NCBI RefSeq assembly: GCF_004022705.2
Contig: NZ_RZOY02000012.1
Location: 59,109-123,108, forward strand
From: Mesorhizobium sp. M2D.F.Ca.ET.226.01.1.1
GTDB lineage: Bacteria > Pseudomonadota > Alphaproteobacteria > Rhizobiales > Rhizobiaceae
Reading direction: 5' to 3'
Length of the DNA stretch: 64,000 bases
The position numbers were made by a program, and so were the translations under genes. The notes beneath the pieces were generated by a model that did no database searches, was not told the DNA's origin, and saw only the letters and a list, made by a program, of their open reading frames with translations. Position 1 is the stretch's first letter. The number at the start of each line of letters is the position of its first letter. Positions 26,475-35,081 of the stretch are shown piece by piece.

Positions 26475-27332
26475 CTAGATGTATTGGGCTCCACAGCCGA
26501 TGGCCGGGCGTTTGTCGGTGCTGAAAAGATCAGTCGCAAGCCAGCCTTCGGCACATTGTCGACCTCTGTCACGCATGTCGGTCAGTTCGCCCCAGTCGAT
26601 CCAGGGTCTGACGAAGAGTGCAGCCCCTGCTCGGTGTTGAGCGTCGAAGATGGTGTGAACCGGCGCGCATTTGGTCGCGCAATGGGTGGAGGAAAAGCTG
26701 CGATCCGGACATAGCGTCGTGAACAGCGAAGGCCTGCCTGCAATGATCAGGCGGTGGCTCGTTTTCGGTGATCGAGCAGACGGCAATTGCGAGATGTCGC
26801 CGTCCCCCCAATAGCTATCGCCGTCGATTTCCACAGGCGGGGAGAGGAACGGGACGGTGGCTGCCGCCACGATCGCGTTGATCGACAGCTGCTCACCGGA
26901 AAATATCTTCACAGCATCGGTGCGGGCATTGACGGCCAGGACGCCCAGTTTCACCGGGCAGTCTTCGTTACTGATCTGCTCGAGGTCGATCGACTGTTCC
27001 AGCATCGATCGCAGCAGGCCCGTTCTATCGATGGCGAACATCGAGGCATGGCTGACGCGCCGCCAGAAGTTGGCGAGTGCCGTGCGTGCGCCGCGCCTGC
27101 CGCCGACGCTTAAGCCATAGACGAAGACCGCTGCCTGCATTGCTGCAAAGCCCGTCGCGGTAACGCCGCTCACGCTGCAGTTAGCCTCGTCCAGCAGGCG
27201 ATCGAGCACACCCCAGACGAAGGCCCCATGCGCGTCATTCGCCAGCATGATGTCGATCGTCCGGCCTTCGACACCAAGATGCGCCACTGGCGTGGCGGCT
27301 TCGACTGTTCTCACTGCGGACTGGGCAAGCAT
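26475..27332 (-). CDS. Patatin-like protein lacking the catalytic motif
   Basis: A 285-residue protein with the patatin layout: an N-terminal block (IDIMLANDAHGAFVWGVLDR), an elbow (VSGVTATGFAAMQAAVF), and a C-terminal WGDGDISQLPSA. Intact members have G-G-G in the first block, a G-x-S-x-G nucleophile and D-G-G; here these are AND, GVTATGF and DGD. The Ser nucleophile appears absent, so lipase activity is unlikely unless another Ser takes over. It is upstream of the bufferin operon, separated by a strong terminator. Confidence 0.7.
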   Translation of the reverse strand: MLAQSAVRTVEAATPVAHLGVEGRTIDIMLANDAHGAFVWGVLDRLLDEANCSVSGVTATGFAAMQAAVFVYGLSVGGRRGARTALANFWRRVSHASMFAIDRTGLLRSMLEQSIDLEQISNEDCPVKLGVLAVNARTDAVKIFSGEQLSINAIVAAATVPFLSPPVEIDGDSYWGDGDISQLPSARSPKTSHRLIIAGRPSLFTTLCPDRSFSSTHCATKCAPVHTIFDAQHRAGAALFVRPWIDWGELTDMRDRGRQCAEGWLATDLFSTDKRPAIGCGAQYI

Positions 27333-27525
27333 GGTTTGGTCTCCATCCCCAAGGTCGCCAGCAAGGGCGATTGGAGAGAGACTGCCGCATCTTCTTGTTC
27401 AGCCGAAATGCCAAGGTGGCATGAAGTCCATAGGCAGATTGCATTGGCTGCAGGTCTTGGCGCGCCGCACTGTGAATCCCGATCAAGCCGGTGCCGTGCC
27501 GGAGCCGCGCCTGGAAAGGAGATCA

Positions 27526-27804
27526 ATGATGAGAAGACAACTTGCCTGTGTGGCTACGCTTGCAGTTGGTCTTGGTGCGAGCCCCGCTTCAGCCGACCCG
27601 TTCAGCGACCTCGCCGCATTGCCGACGTTCTATACGGACGCCACGATGAAGACGATGAAGCCGATGGCTGGTTTCGAAAAGGCCTGGTTCGCCATGCCGA
27701 AGCATGACCGGGTCAAGATGACGAAGGCGTGCAATGACCCGGCGATGAGCAAGCCACACGCCCAATTCTGCGCCAACGTGCTTGCTTTGGGCGGAGCCAA
27801 CTAG
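27526..27804 (+). CDS. Small secreted protein, paralogue A
   Basis: A 92-residue protein with a clear signal peptide (LACVATLAVGLGASPASA). The mature part shares FYTDATMKTMKPMAGFEKAW and ACNDPAMSKPHAQFC with the next gene, including two conserved Cys. No known family is recognised. ATG 27526 (or the adjacent ATG 27529) follows AAAGGAGA. The gene lies between the divergent patatin-like gene and its own paralogue and may be a periplasmic component of the neighbouring metal/redox functions, which is inference only. Confidence 0.75.
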   Translation: MMRRQLACVATLAVGLGASPASADPFSDLAALPTFYTDATMKTMKPMAGFEKAWFAMPKHDRVKMTKACNDPAMSKPHAQFCANVLALGGAN

Positions 27805-27991
27805 CAATGCGTTCGTAAGCACCTATGGGATGCACAGCCGGCATAACCTCGATACGCAGATGGCATTGGCAAGTTGCTAGTCGCTTGTCGCAAGGTCGAC
27901 GCCAGCAAGGAGGAACATCTAGTTCCGAATTGCTGCCAAATCAATCAAATGGCTGTCAATAAGACGACTAGTAAACAGAGAAGGACTTACG

Positions 27992-28267
27992 ATGAATCTC
28001 AAAGCTATGTGCATCGGCGTTTTTGTTCTTTCCGCTTTCGGCGGGGTTGCCTTCGCCGGCGTCCTCGACGAGCCATCGAACATGCAGCCCTTCTTCACCG
28101 ATTCCGGCATGAAGACGATGAAGTCGAGCGCCGATTTCGAGACGGCATGGAAAGCCACGCCGAAGGCGATGCAGGTTTCGATGATGAAGGAATGCAACGA
28201 CGCCGCCATGAGCAAGCCGCATGCTCAGTTCTGCGCCCAGCTCTTCGCCCTGGGCCATCACAGCTGA
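27992..28267 (+). CDS. Small secreted protein, paralogue B
   Basis: A 91-residue paralogue of the preceding gene. The signal peptide is CIGVFVLSAFGGVAFA. FFTDSGMKTMKSSADFETAW and ECNDAAMSKPHAQFC keep the two Cys and the PHAQFC motif. The 187 bp between the two genes is unusually AT-rich for the region and may carry a promoter. A perfect hairpin lies 34 bp downstream. Function unknown. Confidence 0.75.
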   Translation: MNLKAMCIGVFVLSAFGGVAFAGVLDEPSNMQPFFTDSGMKTMKSSADFETAWKATPKAMQVSMMKECNDAAMSKPHAQFCAQLFALGHHS

Positions 28268-28301
28268 CGCTCCTTCGCGTCAACCACGCGACCAGACAAG
28301 G

Positions 28302-28324
28302 GATGGCGGGCCAGGCCCGCCATC
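28302..28324. terminator. Hairpin after paralogue B
   Basis: GATGGCGGGCC at 28302-28312 is perfectly inverted as GGCCCGCCATC at 28314-28324. It is a strong stem after the small secreted protein gene, without a T-tract, so termination is only plausible. Confidence 0.45.
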
Positions 28325-28437
28325 GGCGCATGACGAAACGCTATCGACTTTATAGCCCCCGCGCATTGGCGCGATCCCGTCCATTGCGGCAGAGTGCGAG
28401 CCTGCAAATGCACCCGTGCAGTTGAGGGACGATACGC

Positions 28438-29352
28438 ATGGACATCCATCACATCCGCTACTTCCTGGCCGTCTGCGAGACCCGGAATTTCACGCGCGCG
28501 GGCGAAAAGTGCAACATTACCCAACCGGCGCTGTCGCGCGCGATCCAGCAGCTTGAAGATGAGGTTGGCGGCTTGCTGTTTCGCCGCGAGCGGAACCTGA
28601 CGCACCTCACGGATCTGGGCGCATTGCTGCGTCCCCGGTTCCAGCAGATCCTCGACGAGGTGACCGGCGTGCGTCAGGAAGCGTCAAGGTTCCTCTGCCT
28701 CGAGAATGCAAATCTCAAGGTTGGAGTGATGTGCACAATCGGTCCGCGGCGATTTACCGGTCTGTTGACGGAGTTCAACAGGCGCCAGCAAGGCATCCAG
28801 CTGCAGCTGGTGGAGGGCGTTCCGGCCTCCCTTTCGCAACTGCTGGAAGCCGGTGAGATCGATGTCGCCATCATGGCGTCCAGCAACAGTTTCCCGGAGC
28901 GGTTCGATGTCACGCCGCTCTATCGCGAACGGTTCGTGCTTGCCTTTCCCAACGGCCATCGGCTGGCCCGCAACGACAATGTTGCCATCTCGGAACTCGA
29001 CGGCGAGAACTATCTCAGACGCCTGAATTGCGAGTATCGGGATTACCTCGCCGGCCTCTGCAACGAACGTGGCGTGAAGCTCAGGATCTCCTACGCCAGC
29101 GAACGCGAAGACTGGATTCAAAACATGGTCTCGGGCGGGCTGGGAATCTGCTTCATCCCGGAATTCAGCGCTGTCATCCCGGGATTGCAGATCAGGCCAG
29201 TCGTCGATCCTGAAGTTTGGCGCGAAGTCTCGCTCGTTGTGGTGGCCGGACGCCGCTTCTCGCCGGCGACATCGACCTTCGTGAACAGCGTCAAGGCGCA
29301 CAGCTGGCCGGAAAGCGGTATCGACCTGTCGGCCAGGAAGAGCGCTGCTTAG
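28438..29352 (+). CDS. LysR-family regulator with OxyR-like cysteine pair
   Basis: A 304-residue LysR regulator. The N-terminal HTH is HHIRYFLAVCETRNFTRAGE, with CNITQPALSRAIQQLEDEV. The effector domain starts near residue 90 (NLKVGVMCTIGPRRF). It has two Cys, in LNCEYRD and LAGLC, ten residues apart at about the place where OxyR holds its redox pair. It is the closest relative in this window of the LysR at 31924 (both have the N-C-E motif). It is probably autoregulated and may control the cupin/MFS genes downstream. Confidence 0.88.
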   Translation: MDIHHIRYFLAVCETRNFTRAGEKCNITQPALSRAIQQLEDEVGGLLFRRERNLTHLTDLGALLRPRFQQILDEVTGVRQEASRFLCLENANLKVGVMCTIGPRRFTGLLTEFNRRQQGIQLQLVEGVPASLSQLLEAGEIDVAIMASSNSFPERFDVTPLYRERFVLAFPNGHRLARNDNVAISELDGENYLRRLNCEYRDYLAGLCNERGVKLRISYASEREDWIQNMVSGGLGICFIPEFSAVIPGLQIRPVVDPEVWREVSLVVVAGRRFSPATSTFVNSVKAHSWPESGIDLSARKSAA

Positions 29353-29539
29353 CATTTCGAAGTGGAGCCGAACGCTGCGATAAATGTCGTAGCGGGATAG
29401 CCGCGCTGGCGCCGTCGTCCACCATAGTTTTCAGGTATCGAATTAAGAGCCAGTCAGCATTTCTCTTTCCTCGAGGCTACCGTCACTCTCCTCCTATGCC
29501 CCGCTTCCGCGATTGGGCACCGACAAAGGAGAAATAGAC

Positions 29540-30040
29540 ATGGCTTCCAAGACTATTGCATTGCGGGTGCCGCTGAAGCTGGCGCTGACCCTCGGACTTC
29601 TCACCGCGACCGCCGCGTTTTCGGTGGCCCCGGTTTTCGCCGGCGACTGCCCTGCCGGCCAGGCCGCCACGACCGACATCCAGGAACATCCCAGCAAGCC
29701 CGTCGGCGTCACGGACACGGTTCTTTCGGCGATCGACCTCAGCCCGAAGGGCGAAGCTTGGAAGGGCAACATGCTGCGCCTTCGCAAACTCGTCGTTCAG
29801 CCAGGCGGCGTGGTGCCGTGGCATGAGCACACGGCTCGCCCCGCCAACATTATCATCGTCGAAGGCTCCATCACCGAATACGCCAGCACCTGCAAGGTCG
29901 GCATCGAACATCCGGCCGGCGACGTGACCGCCGAGTTCGGCCAGCTCGCCCACTGGTGGAAGAACAACGGCAAGGTCCCGGCGGTGCTCTACTCAGCCGA
30001 CGTTCTGCCGCCGGCGATGCACAACGATCACATGATGTGA
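29540..30040 (+). CDS. Secreted cupin-domain protein
   Basis: A 166-residue protein with a Sec signal peptide (ALTLGLLTATAAFSVAPVFA). The mature cupin barrel has VVQPGGVVPWHEHTARPANI (His pair and Glu), then VEGSITEYAS and GQLAHWW, giving a plausible metal site. ATG 29540 follows AAAGGAG; nine upstream codons of the open frame are unlikely to be used. It is 90 bp upstream of an MFS transporter on the same strand. The ligand or enzyme activity is unknown. Confidence 0.85.
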   Translation: MASKTIALRVPLKLALTLGLLTATAAFSVAPVFAGDCPAGQAATTDIQEHPSKPVGVTDTVLSAIDLSPKGEAWKGNMLRLRKLVVQPGGVVPWHEHTARPANIIIVEGSITEYASTCKVGIEHPAGDVTAEFGQLAHWWKNNGKVPAVLYSADVLPPAMHNDHMM

Positions 30041-30130
30041 GCCGCTCGTCGCGGCCAGCGGATCCTAGCAGCATCAACCAACAGCGCGTCCTCGGGCGAT
30101 CGCCTGAGGACGCATGGCCAGGAGCTTGTG

Positions 30131-31330
30131 ATGACGACCAGTGAACATACCGAATTGATGGGGCTCCGCAGGGTGGCCGCGGACAGCTGGCGCTTCGGCC
30201 TGATCGCGTTGATTGCGTTCCTGACGCTCGTCGACCTGTTCGCCACCCAGGCCATCCTGCCTTCGCTGGTGGTGAAATTCGGCGTCAGCCGCGCCACCAT
30301 GGGCTTCGCCGTCAACGCCAGCACCTTCGGCATGGCGGTGGCCGGGATCGCCGTCGCTCTCTTTGGGCGCGGCATCGATCGCCGCAACGGCATCTGGATC
30401 AGCCTGGCCATCCTGGCGATCCCGACGACGCTGCTTTCGCAGACGGACAATATAGTGGTCTTCGCCGTGTTGCGCGTAGCGCAAGGCCTTTGCATGTCGA
30501 CCGCGTTCACGCTCACCATGGCCTACCTGGCGGAGCATTTTTCCGCCCGGCAGACCACGAGCGCGCTCGCGGCGTATGTGACTGGCAATGTTGCCAGCAA
30601 CTTTTTCGGCCGGTTGATGTCGGCCGCTGTCGCCGACATGTTCGGCATCTCCACCAACTTCCTGACCTTCGCCGCGCTTAATCTGCTCGGCGCCGCTCTT
30701 GTCTGGTTCACACTGCAGAAGACCTCGGCAATGATGCACGACGCGGAGGGCCTGCCTGCCCGCTCGGCTTGGAAAGTTCCGCTGCAAAATGTCGAGCTGC
30801 GGGCCTGTTTTGCGATCGGCTTCCTGATCCTCTTCGTCTTTATCGGCACGTTCACCTATGTGAATTTTCAGCTTGTCGCGGTGCCGTTGTCGCTGACCCC
30901 GATGGCCCTTGGCGTCGTCTATTTCGTCTTCCTACCCTCGATGCTGACCACTCCGCTCGCCGGGCGCGTGGCCTCGGGCCTCGGTCCGAGAATGGGGGTC
31001 GGCGCAACGCTTGGGCTGGCGATCGTCGGCTTGCTCCTGCTGCTCGCACCCAGCCTTCCCATCGTCCTCGCCGGAATGGCGCTGGTTGCCAGCGGCACTT
31101 TCCTGGCCCAGGCGATAGCCACCGGACATGTCAGCCGGGCCGCCTCGCGCGACCGAGCTGCTGCGAGCGGCATCTATCTCGCGTCCTACTATGCGGGCGG
31201 GCTCGCCGGCAGCTTCCTCATCGGACAGATCTACGATCGGGTCGGCTGGACGGCCTGCGTGGCCGCACTGGTCGCGGTTCTCGCGGTAGCGATCGCGGCA
31301 GCCCGAACGCTGAGGACGCCAGCCGCGTGA
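30131..31330 (+). CDS. MFS transporter
   Basis: A 399-residue transporter with about 12 hydrophobic segments (for example FGLIALIAFLTLVDLFATQA and YYAGGLAGSFLIGQIYDRVG) and the RGIDRRNG loop after TM2 in place of the strict GRxxDR.. signature. The start is ATG 30131 with GGAG six bases upstream. It is in the run cupin-MFS-DUF302. Homology to drug/proton antiporters is likely; the substrate is not deducible. Confidence 0.88.
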   Translation: MTTSEHTELMGLRRVAADSWRFGLIALIAFLTLVDLFATQAILPSLVVKFGVSRATMGFAVNASTFGMAVAGIAVALFGRGIDRRNGIWISLAILAIPTTLLSQTDNIVVFAVLRVAQGLCMSTAFTLTMAYLAEHFSARQTTSALAAYVTGNVASNFFGRLMSAAVADMFGISTNFLTFAALNLLGAALVWFTLQKTSAMMHDAEGLPARSAWKVPLQNVELRACFAIGFLILFVFIGTFTYVNFQLVAVPLSLTPMALGVVYFVFLPSMLTTPLAGRVASGLGPRMGVGATLGLAIVGLLLLLAPSLPIVLAGMALVASGTFLAQAIATGHVSRAASRDRAAASGIYLASYYAGGLAGSFLIGQIYDRVGWTACVAALVAVLAVAIAAARTLRTPAA

Positions 31331-31399
31331 CCGTTTGCGCCAGCAAGATCACCCCAAGAAACTCAATCCATTGCCAACCCAGCAACCAAGGAGAATGCG

Positions 31400-31864
31400 A
31401 TGACAGCCTACCTGAAAACCCTGATCACCGGAGCCGCCATGTTGATGACGGTCATCCTTCCTGCCGCCGCCTCGGACGGCGTCGTCACGGTGAAGAGCGA
31501 CTACTCGGTCGCCGAGACCGTCGCCCGCATCAAGAAGGACGTCCTTAAGAAGGGCCTCATGTTCTTTGGCGTGATCGACCAGGCGAAGCTCGGCAACAAG
31601 GCCGGCAACGACGTCCGGCCGTCGCGGCTCGTCATGTTCGGCAATCCGGCGCTCGGCACGACGTTCATCACCTCAAATCCCGAGGCCGGCCTGGACTGGC
31701 CGGTGCGCGTGCTGGTTTACCAAACCGGAAATGGCACGGTTTACGCCGCCTATAGCGACTTCGATTGGATTGCGAAGCGGCACGGCATCACCGACCGGCA
31801 GGCACAGTTCAAGATGGCGACAGAGGTGATCCAGTCCGTCACGTCGTCAGTCAGGAAGAATTGA
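31400..31864 (+). CDS. Secreted DUF302 family protein
   Basis: A 154-residue protein with a signal peptide (LITGAAMLMTVILPAAASDG). The DUF302 fold follows: VKSDYSVAETVARIKKDVLK, KGLMFFGVIDQAKLG, RPSRLVMFGNPALGT and VLVYQTGNGTVYAAY. DUF302 proteins are often periplasmic and tied to redox or sulfur/metal genes; the function is not established. ATG 31400 has CAAGGAG upstream. It ends 60 bp before a convergent LysR gene. Confidence 0.88.
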   Translation: MTAYLKTLITGAAMLMTVILPAAASDGVVTVKSDYSVAETVARIKKDVLKKGLMFFGVIDQAKLGNKAGNDVRPSRLVMFGNPALGTTFITSNPEAGLDWPVRVLVYQTGNGTVYAAYSDFDWIAKRHGITDRQAQFKMATEVIQSVTSSVRKN

Positions 31865-31923
31865 TCGGCGCGAAACGCAGAAATGCTTAGGCTCTCTGAG
31901 CCTGTCAGCCTCGCACGGACAGA

Positions 31924-32835
31924 TCATTCGGCGGCGGACAATGCCTTTGCCCGCTCGCCGAACCATTTCTTCTGCGTTGCTTCGCGGACCAGCGCGCCAA
32001 CCGCGGGCGAATGCCTGCGGCCGCGTACCGTGACCAGATTGACGTCACGCCAGAATTCCGGCTCCGTGATCGGCAGGGGCACCACGCCAGGATGCTTGAC
32101 GGTATGCTCCGGCATGAAGCCAAAGCCAAGCCCGGCGGCGATCATCGCCAATGTCCAGTCGTCGCGATCACTCCAGTAAACCGGACTGACCGTGACGCCT
32201 TGCTCAGCAAGGATAGCATCCGCGTAGCCAGCGAACTCGCAATTGTTGCGGTGGATGTAGCTTTCGTTGCTCATGTCCTTCACCCGCACCATGCGCTGGT
32301 TGGCAAGGCGATGGGTCAGGTGAACGGCCATCACCATCTGCTCCTGGAAAAGCGGCAGGGAGTGCACTTCTTCGTCGGGAACGTCTGAGGGCAACGCATA
32401 GATGGCAGCCTCGAGCTCGCCCTCGAGCAGCCTTTTCCTGAGGCTCACCGCGTCCGCATCGCAAAGATGCAACTCAACGCCAGGATGGTGCGCGCGCACG
32501 GCTGCTATGAGCTCGATAATCTCGTCCGGAGCGATGGTGCTCATGATGCCGACCTTGAGCGGCATCTTCTTCAGGGTCACATATTGCTCGGCGATCTGTT
32601 TTGCCTGGCGAGAATTTTCGAAGACTCCCTCGAGATAGGTCTCGACCATGCGGCCGAGCTCGGTGAGGTGAGTGAAACGCCGCTCTCGGTGGAAAAGCGG
32701 CCCGCCGAATTCATCTTCCAGAAGCTTGATGGCGCGCGACAACGCCGGCTGCGTGACATTGCACTGCTCGGCTGCCCTCGTGAAATTCAGCTCCTTGGCG
32801 ACGGCCAAGAAGTATCGGACCTGGCTGATCTCCAC
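31924..32835 (-). CDS. LysR-family regulator
   Basis: A 303-residue LysR regulator, HTH at residues 1-60 (ISQVRYFLAVAKELNFTRAA, CNVTQPALSRAIKLLED), effector domain from about 90. It has HRNNCEFAGYADAILAEQ, sharing N-C-E with the regulator at 28438 but without the second Cys. It is divergent from the 3-hydroxybutyrate dehydrogenase gene across a 256-bp region, so it probably regulates that operon; no coding sequence lies in that gap. Confidence 0.88.
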   Translation of the reverse strand: MEISQVRYFLAVAKELNFTRAAEQCNVTQPALSRAIKLLEDEFGGPLFHRERRFTHLTELGRMVETYLEGVFENSRQAKQIAEQYVTLKKMPLKVGIMSTIAPDEIIELIAAVRAHHPGVELHLCDADAVSLRKRLLEGELEAAIYALPSDVPDEEVHSLPLFQEQMVMAVHLTHRLANQRMVRVKDMSNESYIHRNNCEFAGYADAILAEQGVTVSPVYWSDRDDWTLAMIAAGLGFGFMPEHTVKHPGVVPLPITEPEFWRDVNLVTVRGRRHSPAVGALVREATQKKWFGERAKALSAAE

Positions 32836-33091
32836 TGCACGCTCCCCTCACTGGACGCGCATACGGCACCGCCCGCGTTGCGGCGCGATCTTACTAGCTG
32901 CCCTTACGTCAAACAACCCGACCGGTCGATCGACATCCGGGGCCTGAAGCGAACGATCTGACCGTCAGCTATCGAATCCATGTCTCAACGGCATTTCCGC
33001 AGCTTGCGCCGGTTCGCCATACTTAATCGTCAGATCCGAAGCCGGCCCGCGCGCCATCGCTCGTAAGCGGCGCAATCAGAAGGACAAGACG

Positions 33092-33874
33092 ATGCTCAAA
33101 GGCAAGACAGCACTCATCACCGGTTCGACCAGCGGCATCGGGCAAGGCATTGCCTCAGCCTTCGCGGCCAAGGGCTGCAACATCGTTCTGAACGGCTTTG
33201 GCGACGCCGCCGAGATCGAACGGCTGCGGGCAAAGCTGGCCGCCGATCATCAGGTCGCCGTTCGATACGACAATGCTGACATGAGCAAGGGCGACGCGAT
33301 CACCTCGATGATGGACAAGGCCATCGCCGAGTTCGGCGCCGTTGACATATTGGTCAACAATGCCGGCATTCAGCATGTCGCGCCGATCGATGACTTTCCG
33401 ATCGAGAAATGGGAAGCGGTCGTGGCGATCGATCTCATGTCCTCGTTCTATACGATCCGGCGCGCGTTGCAGGCGATGAAGGCGCGCAAATGGGGCCGCA
33501 TCATCAATGTGGCCTCGGCGCACGCGCTCGTCGCATCGCCCTACAAGTCCGCCTATGTCGCGGCCAAGCACGGCGTCGCCGGCCTGACCAAGACCGTCGC
33601 GCTGGAAGTTGCCGAACAAGGCATTACGGTCAACGCTGTTTGCCCCGGCTACGTGCTCACGCCGCTTGTCGAGAAGCAGATACCCGACACGGCCAAGGCC
33701 CGCGGGATCACCGAGCAGCAGGTGATCAAGGATGTTCTGTTGGCCGCGCAGCCCACCAAGCAGTTCGTCACGGTCGAGCAGGTTGCCGCGCTCTGTTTGT
33801 TCCTCGCGTCGGACGACGCGGCCTCGATCACCGGCGCCGTCATGCCGATCGAAGGCGGTTGGACCGCCCACTAG
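33092..33874 (+). CDS. bdhA: 3-hydroxybutyrate dehydrogenase
   Basis: A 260-residue short-chain dehydrogenase. TGSTSGIG is the NAD-binding loop. NNAGIQHV, the Ser of VASAHALVAS, and YKSAYVAAKHG provide the catalytic Ser, Tyr and Lys. The length and the segments HVAPIDDFPIEKWE and AQPTKQFVTVEQVA match bacterial D-3-hydroxybutyrate dehydrogenase, which interconverts 3-hydroxybutyrate and acetoacetate in PHB/ketone metabolism. It is first in a plus-strand run followed by a patatin-like gene 22 bp downstream. Confidence 0.9.
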   Translation: MLKGKTALITGSTSGIGQGIASAFAAKGCNIVLNGFGDAAEIERLRAKLAADHQVAVRYDNADMSKGDAITSMMDKAIAEFGAVDILVNNAGIQHVAPIDDFPIEKWEAVVAIDLMSSFYTIRRALQAMKARKWGRIINVASAHALVASPYKSAYVAAKHGVAGLTKTVALEVAEQGITVNAVCPGYVLTPLVEKQIPDTAKARGITEQQVIKDVLLAAQPTKQFVTVEQVAALCLFLASDDAASITGAVMPIEGGWTAH

Positions 33875-33896
33875 ACCTGCACCGGGAGCGAAGGCC

Positions 33897-35048
33897 ATGA
33901 ACAAGATCACGCCAAACCTGTCCGTTCCGGGAGCAGAACCGGCGACTGAACACCAGAGCGACGTCAAACGTCAGACCGTCCTTGTCCTTCAAGGCGGTGG
34001 CGCGCTCGGCGCCTATCAGGCCGGCGTCTACCAGGCGCTGGTCGAGGGCGGCATCGAACCGGATTGGGTCATAGGCACGTCCATCGGCGCCATCAACGCC
34101 GCGCTGATTGCCGGAAACAAGCCCGGCGATCGTCTGCCCAGGCTTCAGGAATTCTGGGATGGCGTCGGCCGGAGCAGTCCATTCGACGAGTTTTTCCGGA
34201 TGATGGTTCCGAGCAACATCTTTGCCAATATGGGCACGGTGATGCGCGGCATCCCGGGATTCTTCGAACCGAACCCGAGCGCCATGTTTGGCGTGAACCG
34301 CGAGGTCGGTGTCGAGAATGCCTCCTATTACACCACCGATCCGCTCAAGAGGACGCTGAACAATCTGGTCGACTTCGACTACCTCAACGGCCACCACACA
34401 CGGCTGACGGTCGGCGCCGTGAACGTGAACACCAGCGAGCTTAGATACTTCGACACGCGCGAGATGATCCTGTCGGCGGCGCACATCATGGCGTCGGGCG
34501 CCCTGCCGCCAGCGTTTCCGGCGGTCTGCATCGACGGCGAGCCCTATTGGGACGGCGGCATCTATTCGAACACGCCGATCGAGGTGGTGCTCGATGCGCG
34601 ACCAAGGCGAGACGCGCTGATCTTCGCGGTCAACATGTGGCAACCCCGCGCCACCGAGCCAAAGTCGATCTGGCAGGTCATGGGCCGGCAGAAGGACCTG
34701 CAATATGCCAGCCGCGGCCGGAGCCACGTTGCACGGCAGGAGCAGTTGCATCGGCTTCGGCATGTCGTGCGCGAAATGGGAAAGCTCGTGCCCGAGGAGC
34801 TTCGCGAGGATCCGATGTTCAAGGAACTCGCCTCCTACGGCTGCCCGTCGGTCATGCACCTCGTCCGCCTGCTTTCGCCGCGACTGGACGGCGAGGACCA
34901 TACCAAGGACATCGACTTCACCCGCTCGGGCATCCGCACGCGCTGGCAGGCAGGATACGAGCATGGGCAACGCGTTCTCACCGACAAGCCCTGGGAATGC
35001 GAGGTCGACATGCTGCAGGGCATCGTGATCCACGAATCCCAAGAGTGA
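33897..35048 (+). CDS. Patatin-like phospholipase/acyl hydrolase (intact)
   Basis: A 383-residue patatin-like hydrolase with the full catalytic set: LVLQGGGALGAYQAGV (oxyanion loop), VIGTSIGAINAALIAG (Ser nucleophile) and YWDGGIYSNTP (catalytic Asp). A C-terminal extension follows the core. The start is ATG 33897; the longer open frame runs inside bdhA. Adjacency to 3-hydroxybutyrate dehydrogenase suggests a lipase or a role in polyhydroxybutyrate turnover, which is inferred. Confidence 0.88.
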   Translation: MNKITPNLSVPGAEPATEHQSDVKRQTVLVLQGGGALGAYQAGVYQALVEGGIEPDWVIGTSIGAINAALIAGNKPGDRLPRLQEFWDGVGRSSPFDEFFRMMVPSNIFANMGTVMRGIPGFFEPNPSAMFGVNREVGVENASYYTTDPLKRTLNNLVDFDYLNGHHTRLTVGAVNVNTSELRYFDTREMILSAAHIMASGALPPAFPAVCIDGEPYWDGGIYSNTPIEVVLDARPRRDALIFAVNMWQPRATEPKSIWQVMGRQKDLQYASRGRSHVARQEQLHRLRHVVREMGKLVPEELREDPMFKELASYGCPSVMHLVRLLSPRLDGEDHTKDIDFTRSGIRTRWQAGYEHGQRVLTDKPWECEVDMLQGIVIHESQE

Positions 35049-35081
35049 TGCGCCGCGCCGAGAAAGATACGGAGACCACCG

